A program made the position numbers and the translations under genes. The notes below the pieces were generated by a model, which was given only the letters and a program-made list of their open reading frames with translations, made no database searches and was not told where the DNA came from. From Apostichopus japonicus (taxonomy: Eukaryota; Echinodermata; Holothuroidea; Aspidochirotida; Stichopodidae), in NCBI RefSeq assembly GCF_037975245.1, contig NC_092580.1, positions 16,752,001 to 16,816,000 of the forward strand: a stretch of 64,000 bases of DNA, in the 5' to 3' direction. Shown here piece by piece: positions 36,401 to 63,376 of the stretch. Numbering within the stretch: position 1 is the stretch's first letter; every line of letters starts with the position of its first letter.

Positions 36401-39400
36401 GAACATTATAGAGACAAATGTTGTATAGATAAAATGATGGTACGTTTATAAAGGGATGTTAGGCTCATGAGACCTTTAGGATCTTAGCAACAGGGGAACA
36501 CTATAAAGGGAACTTACCATGGCGCCTGTATAATGTTTGTCTGGTTTGTCTTTCAATTCTACAGAGAGTGTTTTGAGCCCAACTCCTGCCAATATTACAG
36601 CCTCAGAACAGGATCCAATAGATGCTGAACTGGAACAAGCTCTGCGCATCTGCAAAAGCTGCAACTCCTTGTCAGAGAAGCACCGTGTCAAAGTGAAGGA
36701 AGACACTTCCAAACCAGTGCTACTACAAATGTATGAGGTATGTATGCTTTCATAGCTTGGTGGGTAAACTTTAACTTACAAGTTCAAAGTCTGCAACTTT
36801 GGAATTATGATTGCTTCAATCACTCTTGACGTTTGATTGCTACTGCAAATTTTGTGGAATGATTAGTGCTGCAAATGTCATGGTCTGACTGTCACTATGA
36901 CCTTTGAAATATAATTGTTATTGTAACATTTAAGATATGATTGCCACTGAAAGTTCAAGGTATGGCTGTTTATAACCTGTAAAGTGTGCCTAAAACTTTC
37001 AAAGAATGACTCTACTTTTGATGTTTGAGTGCATCTGTAACTTTTGATGTATGATTACTGCTATAACATTTCAGTTATGAATACTACTGTCACCATTGGG
37101 GTATGATTGCTTATGTTAAGCTTTGAGGTACAGCATGTTAATATTTATTTTGGCTGCTCACTTGTTGTAATCCTAGACAGAGGCATTTAGTTTTTACCCC
37201 ATGTCCATATAAGGTATACTTGAGATATATTGCTAGATAACCAAAACATATCTGACTTAACGTCATGGTTTTCAATGTGTAGGTTGCTGCCACTATTAGT
37301 GTTAAACAATCGTATTTCATGTCCAGGTTGTATTTATGTGCAAGATTTAATATATTCTACTTTCTACACATACTAACGTTATTAACATTTTTTGTTTGTC
37401 AGAAAATACATGAAACAATATCTGCTGCCCAAGCCCAAATACCAGTGTACAATGACATTGTAGAATCCCTGCAGTGAGTATTACCTGGGTATATTTGAGT
37501 GTAGGATACCAAGTGGATGATATCATGTACAGTAATTACTATGTAAGGATCAAATGATATGATATACTACTTGTGGAATGATATCAGTGAAAATAACCTA
37601 CAGTAATACTTGATGAATTATATCAGTAGAATAATAGACTACTTGGTGAAGGATATCAGTGAGTGCAATGAACTACTTTCAGAATGCTATCAGTGGAATT
37701 ATGTTGTCTACTACTTGTGGAATGACATCATATCAGTGGTATAATATACTACTTAAGAAGGAGTGATGAGCTTGGTGTACGAACTACTTATTGTATGATA
37801 TCAGTGGCGTAAGATATTAGTTGTGGAATGATATGTCGGTCATGAAATGTAACTACTTGGTAAATTATATCACTGAGTATAATGTAATACTTGATGAATT
37901 ATATCAGTGGTATAATATACTACTTAAGAAGGAGTGATAAGCTTGGTGTATGTACTACTTGTGAAATGATATCAGTTAATGAATGATATAATGAATGATA
38001 TCAGTTTTTATTTATGTACTTCTTGATGAATGTTACCAGTGAGTATAATGTACCACTTGATGAATAGTATATACTAATTGTGGAGATGAAATGTTTGGTA
38101 TTATCAGTGGTGTATGTACTACTAGTGAAATGATATCAGTTTTTATTTAAGTACTTCTTGATGAATGTTACCAGTGAGTATAATGTACCACTTGATGAAT
38201 AGTATAATATACTACTTGTGGAGATGAAATGTTTGGTATTACCAGTGGTGTATGTACTACTAGTGAAATGATATCAGTTTTTATTTAAGTACTTCTTGAT
38301 GAATGTTACCAGTGAGTATAATGTACCACTTGATGAATAGTATAATATACTACTTGTGGAGATGAAATGTTTGGTATTATCAGTGGTGTATGTACTACTA
38401 GTGAAATGATATCAGCGAATGAATGATATAATGAATCATATCAGTTTTTATTTAAGTACTTCTTGATGAATGTTACCAGTAACTACATTGTATCTCTTGA
38501 TGAATAGTATAATATACTACTTTTGGAGATGATATGGTTGGTATTATCAGTGGTGTAGGTACTGCTAGTGAAATGATATCAGCGAAAGAATGATATAATG
38601 AATCATATCAGTTTTTATTTATATATTTCTTTATGAGTGATACCAGTACTAAGTTTATTGTATCACCCTTAATGGATAGTATAATATAATACTTGTGGAG
38701 ATGATGTCGTTGGCATTATCAGTGATGTATGTACTACTAGTGAAACGATATCAATGAATGAATGATATAATGAATGATATCAGTTTTTATTTATGTATTT
38801 CTTTATGAGTGATACCAGTACTAAGTTAATTGTATCACCCTTAATGAATAGTATAATATAATACTTGTGGAGATGATATGGTCGGTATTATCAGTGGTGT
38901 ATGTACTACTAGTTAAATGATATCAGTGAATGAATGATATAATGAATGATATCAGTTTATATTTGTTTACTTCTTGATGAACGTTACCATTCAGTATAAG
39001 GTACTACTTTGTCAATGATTTTAGCAAGTGCACTGTACTACTTGGTTTATGACATTTTATCGTTTTCCAGGAAGGCAGGTGAAGTCTATTCCAGAGAGGA
39101 TGCTGAAGCCGAAAGGACAAAAGTACTGAAAGCATTTGAAGTGATAGATACTCTCAGGTTTGTGACTGCAAAATTTAACAGAAGTTTTCTATTAAATTTT
39201 CTATGAGGGCCAGAAGAAAACACAACATTTAGCTTGAGCAAAGGGCCAGACAGAATCAAAGTGTCACTAGACCTACAGTGACTGAGCATGGTAGGCATGT
39301 AGAGTGCTCAAGATCTGTAGATAGCCAATAAGTGCAGGTAGCATCGCATTCTTCTTTTGTGGGTCTGATTGATATCTTTCGTGGGTTGCCTGTCGAGAAG

Positions 39401-40911
39401 CCCTGATATTCCCTTCATTCTTCTCAAAAATCAGGACCTCTGACCTCAGTGTGTGTTCAATAGATTTTGTATTTTCTTGCAAACCTGCAGATCAATGGCA
39501 TTGCTGCTTTATCAAAAAGTATCGAAATGCATCCAGCCTATTGAATACCAAGTAGTTATTGGTTTGATACGGTACTCATGGATTTATTCTCTCTGCTTAT
39601 GTTCATAATTGTGTTGCAACATTTGTGTAAAACGCAAACTTTGTATTTGGCTTTGCTATGAAAATGGCTCGAAAAATAAAAAGAGATGCTGTGTGTTCCA
39701 ATTATAATTGGCATTTTTGGTGAGTCGCTAGGGGGGGGGGCGCGCTAGGACTATGCTTAGAAACAATATTTCATTCAATAATAGCCAACATTTTTATTCC
39801 TAGCCTGGGGCAAAAGGAATCTATGCGATGGTGATGGCATGTGTGTGCCTGTGAGCGCGGTTGTATGGGTCTGTATATGGGTACGTGTATGTTTGGGACA
39901 CTTGCCTGTAAACGCGGTATCTCAAAAAGCTCATGGTTGATTAACTTCATACTTGGTATGTGGATCCGTCTTATGGAGTACAAGAAGCCTATTTGTTTTT
40001 TGTTAAGTCAAATGTTAGAAATATTGGCCATTTTTACAAAACTATTTCAAAGTGTTTAAACATTGTCATGTAATTCTCAACCATTATTAAAGGGATTACT
40101 AGCTCAAAATTGGTAAAATGTGTCTATATTTCACATAGGAAGACTGTTCTTCCTGGATATTGAAATGTTTTGTTTAAAATTCTATACTGAAAAACTCTTT
40201 GACTGAATGACATGGTTGATGCCCAAAAGCAATTGCTCCAAACATTTTCTGGTTCTCACTTATTTCTTGGACCAAATATAACTCATTTGTCCTATATTAG
40301 TCAGATAATTATTTTGAATTTTGAGCAACTTGTACGGCAAGGAATCACAAAGTTAACTGGCTTTCTGGTTTCTTTTTCTTCTCAACAGTAAAAAGATATT
40401 GAGATTGACACCAAATGATAAAGACACCAACAGTGCCACTACTGAGGCCTTACATAGACGGATACGAGCTTATGTCGTCAGATTCCTCCAGGACAGCACC
40501 TTTGAGCTAAAGCACATGCCATCAGAGGATGATATTAAAAGATGGAGAGCAGAGAAAAGTGCTGAGAAAATAAGAAGGAGGGAGGAGGAAGAGAGGCGGG
40601 TTAATACAAAGAGAGAAGAAGTAAAGCTTACTGGTAGTCCATCTAAGACTGCCGATACGTACAAGGCTAAATCGGAGAAGGTTGGTAAGGGATGGACACC
40701 GACGTTAACTGATCAAGCTTCCGTCAAAGCTCTGACCGATGATCCTCTTCTACAGCAGATCAACATCATCAGTGGATATCTGAACCAGGCTCAGTCAAGT
40801 GGAAAATGGGATGAAGCTAATGCCCTTGAAGCAAACCTAAAAGAATTGCATCTGGAAAAGAGAGCCAGGGAGATACGTCAAAATGAAGAGGTTGCAGGCT
40901 TTTATGAGTAG
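33104..40911 (+). CDS. RBSN: rabenosyn-5-like FYVE protein, seven coding exons, 492 aa
   Basis: Rabenosyn-5 is an early-endosome effector that binds PI3P and Rab4/Rab5, works with VPS45 in endosome fusion and promotes recycling. The spliced frame keeps phase across all six introns. Residues 17-40 form a C2H2 finger (C19, C22, H35, H40). The FYVE domain has W164-D167, RKHHCR (185-190) and zinc ligands C173, C176, C189, C192, C197, C200, C238, C241. Helical and coiled regions follow, then a charged coiled coil (about 364-397) and a Rab-binding hairpin from DPLLQQ (437) to about 473. It stops at 492 aa with no NPF repeats and no second C-terminal hairpin, unlike the roughly 780-aa vertebrate protein but near the size I recall for insect ones. 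The ATG at 33104 lies 9 bp after an acceptor, so a 5' non-coding exon is likely. The first downstream AATAAA is at 41957. Confidence 0.88.
33668..33814 (+). CDS. RBSN: RBSN coding exon 2
   Basis: Acceptor TTCTGCAG, donor GTAACA, phase 1 to 1. It encodes 107-155, with RIDKVVVETNKILLRLDKL, the conserved helix before the FYVE domain. Confidence 0.85.
34105..34267 (+). CDS. RBSN: RBSN coding exon 3 (FYVE core)
   Basis: Acceptor TTCACAG, donor GTAAGT. It encodes the WEGD, CRYC and RKHHCRLCGRILCNKC motifs of the FYVE domain, residues 156-209, ending in phase 2. Confidence 0.88.
34883..35726. mobile_element. intact hAT-like element in RBSN intron 3, 844 bp
   Basis: The ends CATGGGCGGCGATCC and GGATCGCCGCCCATG are perfect 15-bp inverted repeats, with a perfect 8-bp target duplication, agaatgcc, at 34875-34882 and 35727-35734. 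It carries the family hairpin at 34945-34964 despite a terminal sequence different from the other elements. No transposase frame. Confidence 0.92.
36569..36737 (+). CDS. RBSN: RBSN coding exon 4
   Basis: It encodes the last FYVE zinc pair, RICKSC (236-241). Two overlapping acceptors exist (AG at 36563-36564 or at 36567-36568). Only the second keeps the frame from exon 3, so 36569 was chosen. Donor GTATGT, phase 0. Confidence 0.75.
37403..37473 (+). CDS. RBSN: RBSN coding exon 5
   Basis: Acceptor TTTGTCAG, donor GTGAGT, 71 bp, phase 0 to 2. It encodes KIHETISAAQAQIPVYNDIV, matching the helical segment after the FYVE domain. Confidence 0.78.
37960..38990. repeat. intronic tandem repeat, ~142/172-bp period
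   Basis: About seven diverging copies in RBSN intron 5. Landmarks are GATATCAGTTTTTATTTA, CTTCTTGATGAATGTTACCA, GATGAATAGTATAATATACT and TATCAGTGGTGTATGTACTA. Some units carry an extra ~30-bp ATGAATGATATAATGAATCA segment, giving two periods. Looser relatives begin near 37480. Confidence 0.75.
39071..39157 (+). CDS. RBSN: RBSN coding exon 6
   Basis: Acceptor TTTTCCAG, donor GTTTGT, 87 bp, phase 2 to 2. It encodes KAGEVYSREDAEAERTKVLK and the start of the conserved LSKKIL segment. Confidence 0.8.
40389..40911 (+). CDS. RBSN: RBSN coding exon 7 (terminal)
   Basis: The acceptor CTCAACAG joins in phase to complete SKKILRL. It encodes 319-492: an R/E-rich coiled coil, the GWTPTL linker and the Rab-binding helical hairpin DPLLQQINIISGYLNQ...WDEANALEANLKEL. 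It ends at TAG after VAGFYE. No strong donor precedes the stop. Confidence 0.85.
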
Positions 40912-43900
40912 CTGTGTCTTCAATGTATCATTAATCTTGTAGGTTTCACCTCTCGCTGGGATGTTATATGAGGTTAGAAAGGGGACGGAGCAAATCCAAT
41001 ATGACACCAGCTGGAAATGGGAGCAAGGCAGATTCATAAAGATGACCAATATTTAAAAAACAAAGAAGCATGTTGGCTTCTTTGAATAGGGAAGTCTTCC
41101 AGGTAACACCAGTCATGTAGGATGTGTGTGGTTTGATATGTGTTGATAAAAATGTACCTGTGAAAAATGTTGTGACATTGATGTAATACAGAAGCGTAAC
41201 AAAGTGTATGATGGAACGCCATGACATGGCATTTTTTGAATTGGGATTATTGCCAACCGTAACTAGGAAGTCAATCGGTGAACTGAATATGTATACCTTT
41301 TTGTATTCCTGAACACTAACTTCCAAAAATAGTAAGGAAAAGTATGTTACTTGTTTTCAATGATCTGTTTAGCTTTTTTTAAATTTTTTATGGGAGGATA
41401 AACAACAACAATGAAACAGTTTCAACTTTCTTGACCATTTAAGCTTCTGACAGTGGATCTTCAATCTCTAATAGCCTGTTTCATTTCTCTTTTAGACAGG
41501 TTATTGTATATTGAAAGTTGTGGATATCCAAGGGTTTAAAAGGTGCTTTATATATTTTATTGAAATATTACATTTTTGAAGAGAATGGCTTGGAAAATGA
41601 AATACCCACAATAGTCCCATGAGGGCTATCCATTCTTAGAAAGTATTTAATATTTTCTCTTTTTTTGCTAAAATGTTCCCTCACATTAGGGTTTGATCTT
41701 GGTATCAGGAAAGTCGTTCCTGGATATCAGAGACACGTTTGTGTATTTGGACTGGTGACATTCATAGCAGTATGTCATCGTGATGAACTGTATGAAACTT
41801 GTAAGGAGCTCAATTTTAACCCAGGGTATTATATATCAGTTGAGGGTCAGCACATCATTTTCAAGACGGTAGTAACTGTTTTCATTTACTTGTATGCCCA
41901 AAAATATTTGCAAAACAAGTCATTTTGCAGTCATTTCCCAAACTGACCATTTCACGAATAAATATTCTAGCGGTTTTAGCAACTTCAACCGCTGAATGAT
42001 GAGCTTTTCACTGCTGTTTAGCTGATTCTCAATAATCATAAATTTCTTGTCAACCATAGTTTTCAAACGTCTCTCAAATTTAACAGTAATTCTTCATCAT
42101 TTTCAATTTGGGGTTTAGGAATAAAAATATGATATTGTTATTCAAGAAGGTTTCTAAACAGGAAATGAGGTGCAGCTAAAACAAAGAAGAAACACCTTAT
42201 CTATTCAATGTTCAATCCTAATTGCGGCATGAACAGGGTATTTTGCCCATTATGTTGGGAATAATTACTTTTATGAAATGCTTACACAAGCGAATAGAGT
42301 ATATTATAAATTTTTGCTGTAGAGTATTTATAGAATTAGTGTGTAATGGACTAAAATGTTGTTCACATGTATTTGATATCTTTGCGAAAGGCAAAAGGAA
42401 TCTATGTGATGGTGATGTGTGTTTGATTGCTTGGCTTCTAAACATGATAACTCAAGGAATATGTGATGCTTGAACTTGGTATTTTCATCAATCATAGGAT
42501 TAGAACCTTAGTGTTCTTTGTTGAGGTCAAAGGTCATTTAAGACCATTGGAGAGTCTGAAAACCTTTAAAACATGATAACTCCTAAAGTAAGTAGGAGCC
42601 TGGATGTATTTCATACATACTGTAGTATGCAGAACCACTTGCAGTGCAAACCAGAACCCTGTTGTATAGTTGTCATCCCATACAAATTGCCAATGGCAGT
42701 GGTTTTTACCAAACCTAGGACTATATTTGCCTATTAACTCAATTCTGAAAGTAGCTGTTTACATAAAGCTGTCACTGTAAAAGAAAGTCATAAGACAGAT
42801 AAGTGAAATGGACAATATTGTTTTCTTTAAACACTGTGATCACTAACGAAAGGTTTTACATATTATTTATCATGTCTCACATGTAATCATAAGAATATAT
42901 TCTTCAATTTCCTGAAACAGTGTGTTTGACATGGTGTTTCATTAGATAGTTTTAGTTAATTATGTTTGTTAATAACACAGTATTAAGACGTGAAACCTTT
43001 TAAATGAACTGGCGTTATTTTAGAACATTCTTAATTATTTTTCTCTCTTTTTTTTCCTACAGAATAATTATAGATACACTTTTGTTTTTATATTTTTAAA
43101 AATTGCTCTTTAATCTGTGGTTGTGTTTAGTCAGTATACATCTTCAAAGCAGCCATCTTGTAAACTGAATTCTTGGTAAAGCAACACTCTCTGTGTTTCA
43201 TATTTAATTCCGTTGTCACATCCCTGGCATGCCTGCTCTTCACATTTGCAATGTATATTACCATTAATTTCACAGTAGCATAATTGTTTCTTATATTAAA
43301 TGAAGAAAAAGACAAAGAAACAATCAGTTAATTTATCAATTACTTTTTAATTAAATATTAATAATTGTGTGTGATTTTTTAATCTCCAAAAGTGATACGA
43401 CATCTGGTTGAAATTACAATGAGCTAACATCCTTCAAATTAATCAAAGCTGAAATACATTATTGATGTGAGATTATGGGTTCTCATTTCTCTTATTGAAT
43501 TTTACTTGGAATGTGAAAGTACTAAATAGCATTTTTATGGGGGAGAGGGGAGGAGGAGGGGTGGAGATGGGGGATGGCAGCTTTGGACTTAATTTAAATC
43601 ACAGTGTTATTTAAGGAGTAGAGAGCTACCTTTCATTCCAGTGAAATAATTTGACATGTAAAGAACAAAACATAACTCTACACACACACACATTATTTTC
43701 AATGAGTTTTGTTACTGGTTTTGTAAGCTGCGAGAAAAACATGGCCAGTCCTTCTTCTTATTGCCTATATAAATGTAACCATCAAGTATTCTGGAATTGT
43801 TTTTGGTAGAATATGTTTCTTGCATTCAATTATTTGATGTGATGTGGGGTTTAATTATATTTTTTTTGATATAACGTTATTGAAATTTAAAAGAGTTAAA

Positions 43901-44591
43901 AAATAAAATATATGTAGTAATGTCAATACGTCACATCCTTGTTAAACCAGCTGCTATATAATCGTGTTTATTTCACGAATGTTGGTGGTTTTCACGCACA
44001 TTATTCCTTACTTTTGGATATAACCTTTGTCTGTGATTGTATCATTTCCTTTTAAATATTAAGAGAAAACCTATTCAGTACTGTATGCTAGCCGAGACTT
44101 TGTATAAAGATAGCATAAAAACTTGCCAAAATAACATGACATTATTGCATCTCTTTGTCATTGTTCAGTTTCTTCATTTCTGGGAAATAATACCAGACTT
44201 GTGTTATGTCCATCCATAGGCGTTGAGAGCCAGATCTGGCATCAGGGACAGCTATCTCACTGGACCACTTTATAAATCATAATGACTCCTTAAGTACTGC
44301 ATCATGACAATGCAAATACTTTACTATATATCCTTTATTAGCCCTTGCCCCTAATATCTTAATTGACCTCCAGCCACTGGACTGTATCATCCTGTAACCC
44401 ACCTCCCGCAAGCTACCGTCAGGCCTGTTTTCAACACATATCTGATCTTGAGGCATATTTTGTTATAGGGATGTACTTCCACCGTGGAACAAGCTGGGTA
44501 TGTATGCAGAAATCATCTTGTATCACAAGGACCATTGAAAGCCGACCAATGTTAACCGTCGGAGGACCCTTAGTTTGTTAGTCATTGTTAT
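40912..44591. other. RBSN 3' untranslated region and intergenic DNA
   Basis: AT-rich. AATAAA occurs at 41957-41962 and again near 43902, either of which could end the transcript. A GCAAAAGGAATCTATG-YGATGGTGATG block near 42389 also occurs near 39810 inside RBSN intron 6, so both belong to one dispersed repeat family. No other gene recognised. Confidence 0.45.
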
Positions 44592-44910
44592 CAGGTGGTA
44601 GGAAGCTTCCAATAAGTGGTGGGGGGGGGGCACAACTTCAGAGGGGCACTTTCTCATTCCACAACCACCACTCGTAATGCTATAAACCGATACACACAGG
44701 CTATATCACTTAAATATATATGATGTGTTAGTATGCTATCAATACTATTATGGTGCACGTGACTGTATTTAAAATGAACAAAGCCTGCTTAAGATATCCA
44801 AAAGACAGTTCTTCATCAAAGGGGTCAGTAGGGCACATTTGCTATTTTGGAAAAAAAGTGGGGGTGGGGTCACGTGCCCCTAGTCCCCCCCCCCCGGCTC
44901 CAACCCCCTG
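44592..44910. mobile_element. short hAT-like element, 319 bp
   Basis: The left end CAGGTGGTAGGAAGC and the right end GGCTCCAACCCCCTG match inverted at 12 of 15. Flanking octamers attgttat (44584-44591) and attgtaat (44911-44918) match 7 of 8. G10 and C12 runs lie inside the ends. It lacks the hairpin module. Confidence 0.7.
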
Positions 44911-45827
44911 ATTGTAATAGTATGTTATGCTAAAGCATTTGTTTATTCAAAGCGTGAGATGCAATGGTGAAAACGATTCTGTCAATGTATTATACCTACA
45001 TAAATTATGTGATCAGTGGCCTGCGTGGCCACAGGATCTATCAATTTGGTAGTTTGAATGTAAAAAAAAAACAGATGATGTAGGCCTACTTGAAAGTTAT
45101 ACACTCTGATTTCAAGCTGGTATTCTTATTTATGGATATCGTTATAGAGATACATAACATTTTATGAAACGAAGTTTGATGACTATTTATAGATACAACG
45201 AGGATTGCCGGTTGCGTGTTTGCTAATATCAGTCAACCCAGTGCTGATACAGCACTGTCGGAATTATATGTGTCTACAATGTAATCTTCATATGCCAGGG
45301 TCACCTGTAACTAGTGACCCACTTTCTAATCGAGTCATTACCAGTAGGCCTAATTTTCCTGACTCTACTCGAATCACTTTAATATCTCCGTCTACCAGTG
45401 TAGTGAAATATTAAAACCAGTTTTATATCACTTAATCTTTGAGTCGTTGGTTATGTAATTCTCGTATATGAAATGCACCAATAGTGTTAATGCATTAAGG
45501 GTCATTTATTTTTCGCCTAGTAATTACAACCACTGCATCCACTCCAGTGGTGTGAAGGCCAATCTTCATATGTCACTGATATGCCTACTAAATTCTTTAG
45601 AAATCATTATGCTGGTAATAGCCTGTATACGAGTCCGCGTGTGGAACCAAGGGTACGTATTCCAAAAACAAACAAAATATCTTTGACAGGGTAAGGTACC
45701 GTATTTGGTTTATTCAAAAGTACAGGTAGCCTACACTATTTCTGACCCAAATCCGTTTGTACTGGACGCTTTTGACGCTTGGTTTTATATTCTTTTCTGG
45801 GCATATTGCTTGGTTACACCCTATTCC
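44911..45827. other. no gene recognised
   Basis: Single-copy-looking DNA with short frames only. Confidence 0.4.
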
Positions 45828-46480
45828 CAAGGGCGGCGGAAGCACTTTTAATCTGGGGGGGCACCGACATCAAAGGGCACTTTGCAGAAATTCGATAGGA
45901 GTGATGCAGCCTTATATTCAGTACCCTTTATAACTCTTATTGTATTATCTTATTTGCGTATACACATCACTCCATCAACGCCCCCCCCCCCCCCCCTCAA
46001 GGAAAATATGCATACTAGCACTGCAATATCCAATGTGCAAATTGGGAAACAAGGAACAATTAGTTTTCTTTTGAGACAAAATGAGGTGAAATCATGCTAG
46101 TTGCTAATGTAGGAATCTTCCGAATTAGAGTTTATTTCTTGTCAATATCTTAACAAATTTTTTCCATTCGAAATAGCTTTGAGTTTGACCCACAGAAATT
46201 CATTAAAAGTCGGGGGCGTAGCCAGGATTTGCAAAGTTGTATGCACGACTATCTGAGCGGAGCGCCACCATCGGTTGGCGCGGAGCGTACAAGAAAATTT
46301 TTGGTTTTACAAACCCCTCAGATGGCTGGAAACGGCTTTTCCCGAGTGTTCATACTGGTTCCCTGGCCTCTTGCTAACTTGAGACACCTCAATTTTTATG
46401 TAGAAAAAGGGCACATTTTTAACCTGAGGAAAAGTGGGGGGGCACGTGCCCCCTGTGCCCCCCCGGTTCCGCCGCCCTTG
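45828..46480. mobile_element. intact hAT-like element, 653 bp (copy A)
   Basis: The ends CAAGGGCGGCGGAA and TTCCGCCGCCCTTG are perfect 14-bp inverted repeats, with a perfect 8-bp target duplication, cctattcc, at 45820-45827 and 46481-46488. Inside, GGGGGCGTAGCCAGGATTTG (46212-46231) looks like the end of the CAGTGGCGTAGCC-type elements, and the hairpin is at 46262-46281. A close copy lies at 51387-52036. Confidence 0.92.
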
Positions 46481-48295
46481 CCTATTCCGGACATACATAT
46501 TAAAAATATATGACCGTGCAGAGGTGTGTGCATGTAAGTAAGGAATCACTTGCTCTTTCACTAAATGTTTTATTCTTTCGATATTGCCAAATTTGCCGAA
46601 TGAGTCTCTTTGTCAGTGGATTTGTATAGGTGATGTCTGTTTAAGATGAGTGCTGCACTGTATATCACTGTAACCGGTCTTATAGTGGAGATATAGATGA
46701 CCGGTAAACTAAACCGCATGTACACCCTTATTTATTGTTTGCGTTCTTGATAAAAACCAAGGAGTTGCTCACGCATAGCAACTAATTCTTAATGATACTA
46801 TGGTAACGAGATTATAATATTAGGCTAGTCCGTTTAGGTATTTCTATTGAATTTATAGTATAAAAGTTGTTGCATACGATTGGTCGGTAAAGTTGGGTCA
46901 TGAAAATCAAAATTGTTGATTTACTTCCTTTATAACAGAAATGACATTAACGGATTGAATACTTAATGCAGAAAAATCTCTCGATCATTGCATACAGTAT
47001 AGGGACTGGCAGGAACATTTGTGAGCTGATCACGATCGTGAACTGAATGGAAAGGCAGAGAATAAAACATTTGTCCCACTCATTAACAAAATGTTACGTC
47101 TAATACATTAATTTTACTGTCTTTGAACCAGTCGAAAAGTATCCTGCAATTAATTATTTTGACACATGTATAAATTAGCACCGATACTGCATGGCTAGTA
47201 TCAAAGATTTAACTTAATTATCTTTGAAACAGAATTTTGCGTCTAAATATATATTCATTTAGAAGTGACTTGCAGAGTTTGATTATATAAGTTATAACCC
47301 TTTTTAAATCCCAAACAAACATAATTTTGTTCCAAAAGTAAATAATTTAAGGGTAAATTAAGTAAGGATGCTTCCATTGGTTTTATGGCAAAGGAGTGCA
47401 TGTGGCAGTCACAGACGTGATGGACATTGTTTTATATATTATCTTATACCCTTTTTGTGTGAATATAGTTAATTGTTGATTTCCTTTTATTGTGGAATTA
47501 CCATTGCTTCATCCTCTGCATTAATATTTCGACACAGCTTCCCTCATCTTTCCATCACAATCCCCATATTCACTTGTCTTGGCTTGCATGGTAGTACACC
47601 ATAGCTGCTTATGAAAGATTTGAGAAAGCCAGGTATTTTCTGAAACAGTACTGACCGAATGGACCTTTGTAATAAAATCGAATGCTTTGTAGGAATATCG
47701 AAAATGTCAAGAATGTCTAGAATCTGTGCAAGTTATTCGATTATCTTCCTACCGAGAACAGTTATACTTAATCATTAAAAAACGAGAATGAACTTGTTTT
47801 GTACCAATTTTTCAACGTGCTTTAGTGTCACATGTATATCAATCTGTACAAGGCGAGATCCCATATTTATTTCTGGGTGATACAACTAGCAGTTACGTCA
47901 CACTCAATGACGTCACATCGTACAGTTATAGTCTCGATGTAAGGCGACTAGGGTTGAGAGTGGATCAAGTTGTTTGGGTTTCGTGCCAATACTCTTGGGT
48001 GACTTTTCTTATAAAGTACCGCTATTAGGCTATAGCGGTCAAGTTTGAAGAATTTCGCACATAGTTAATAATACTGTAATCTCCTTCATATTTGCTCTAC
48101 AGCTGTGACGTACGATCTATGTCAGAGCTTGTACTGGGTCTGTACTACGTACTCTATAGCATAGTCATGTATAAATGAACTCACCATATAGTAGAGTGAT
48201 ACTTTCCTCGGAGCAGTTTGGAAACCTTCACGTATTAATTCTTGTATTAGTACTCGCGCCACAAATCTGATCTAACTGTTGTAGGAATCTATAAG
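46481..48295. other. upstream region of the ABCC8/9-like gene
   Basis: No gene or repeat recognised. The promoter and any 5' non-coding exon of the next gene are expected here. A possible acceptor GTTGTAG lies just before the ATG (48278-48284). Confidence 0.4.

Positions 48296-63376
<15,081 letters not shown>

Noticed and set aside
45205-45686. Two 69-72-codon frames upstream of the ABCC8/9-like gene
   Set aside because: No family resemblance, splice context or composition bias. They are within chance expectation.
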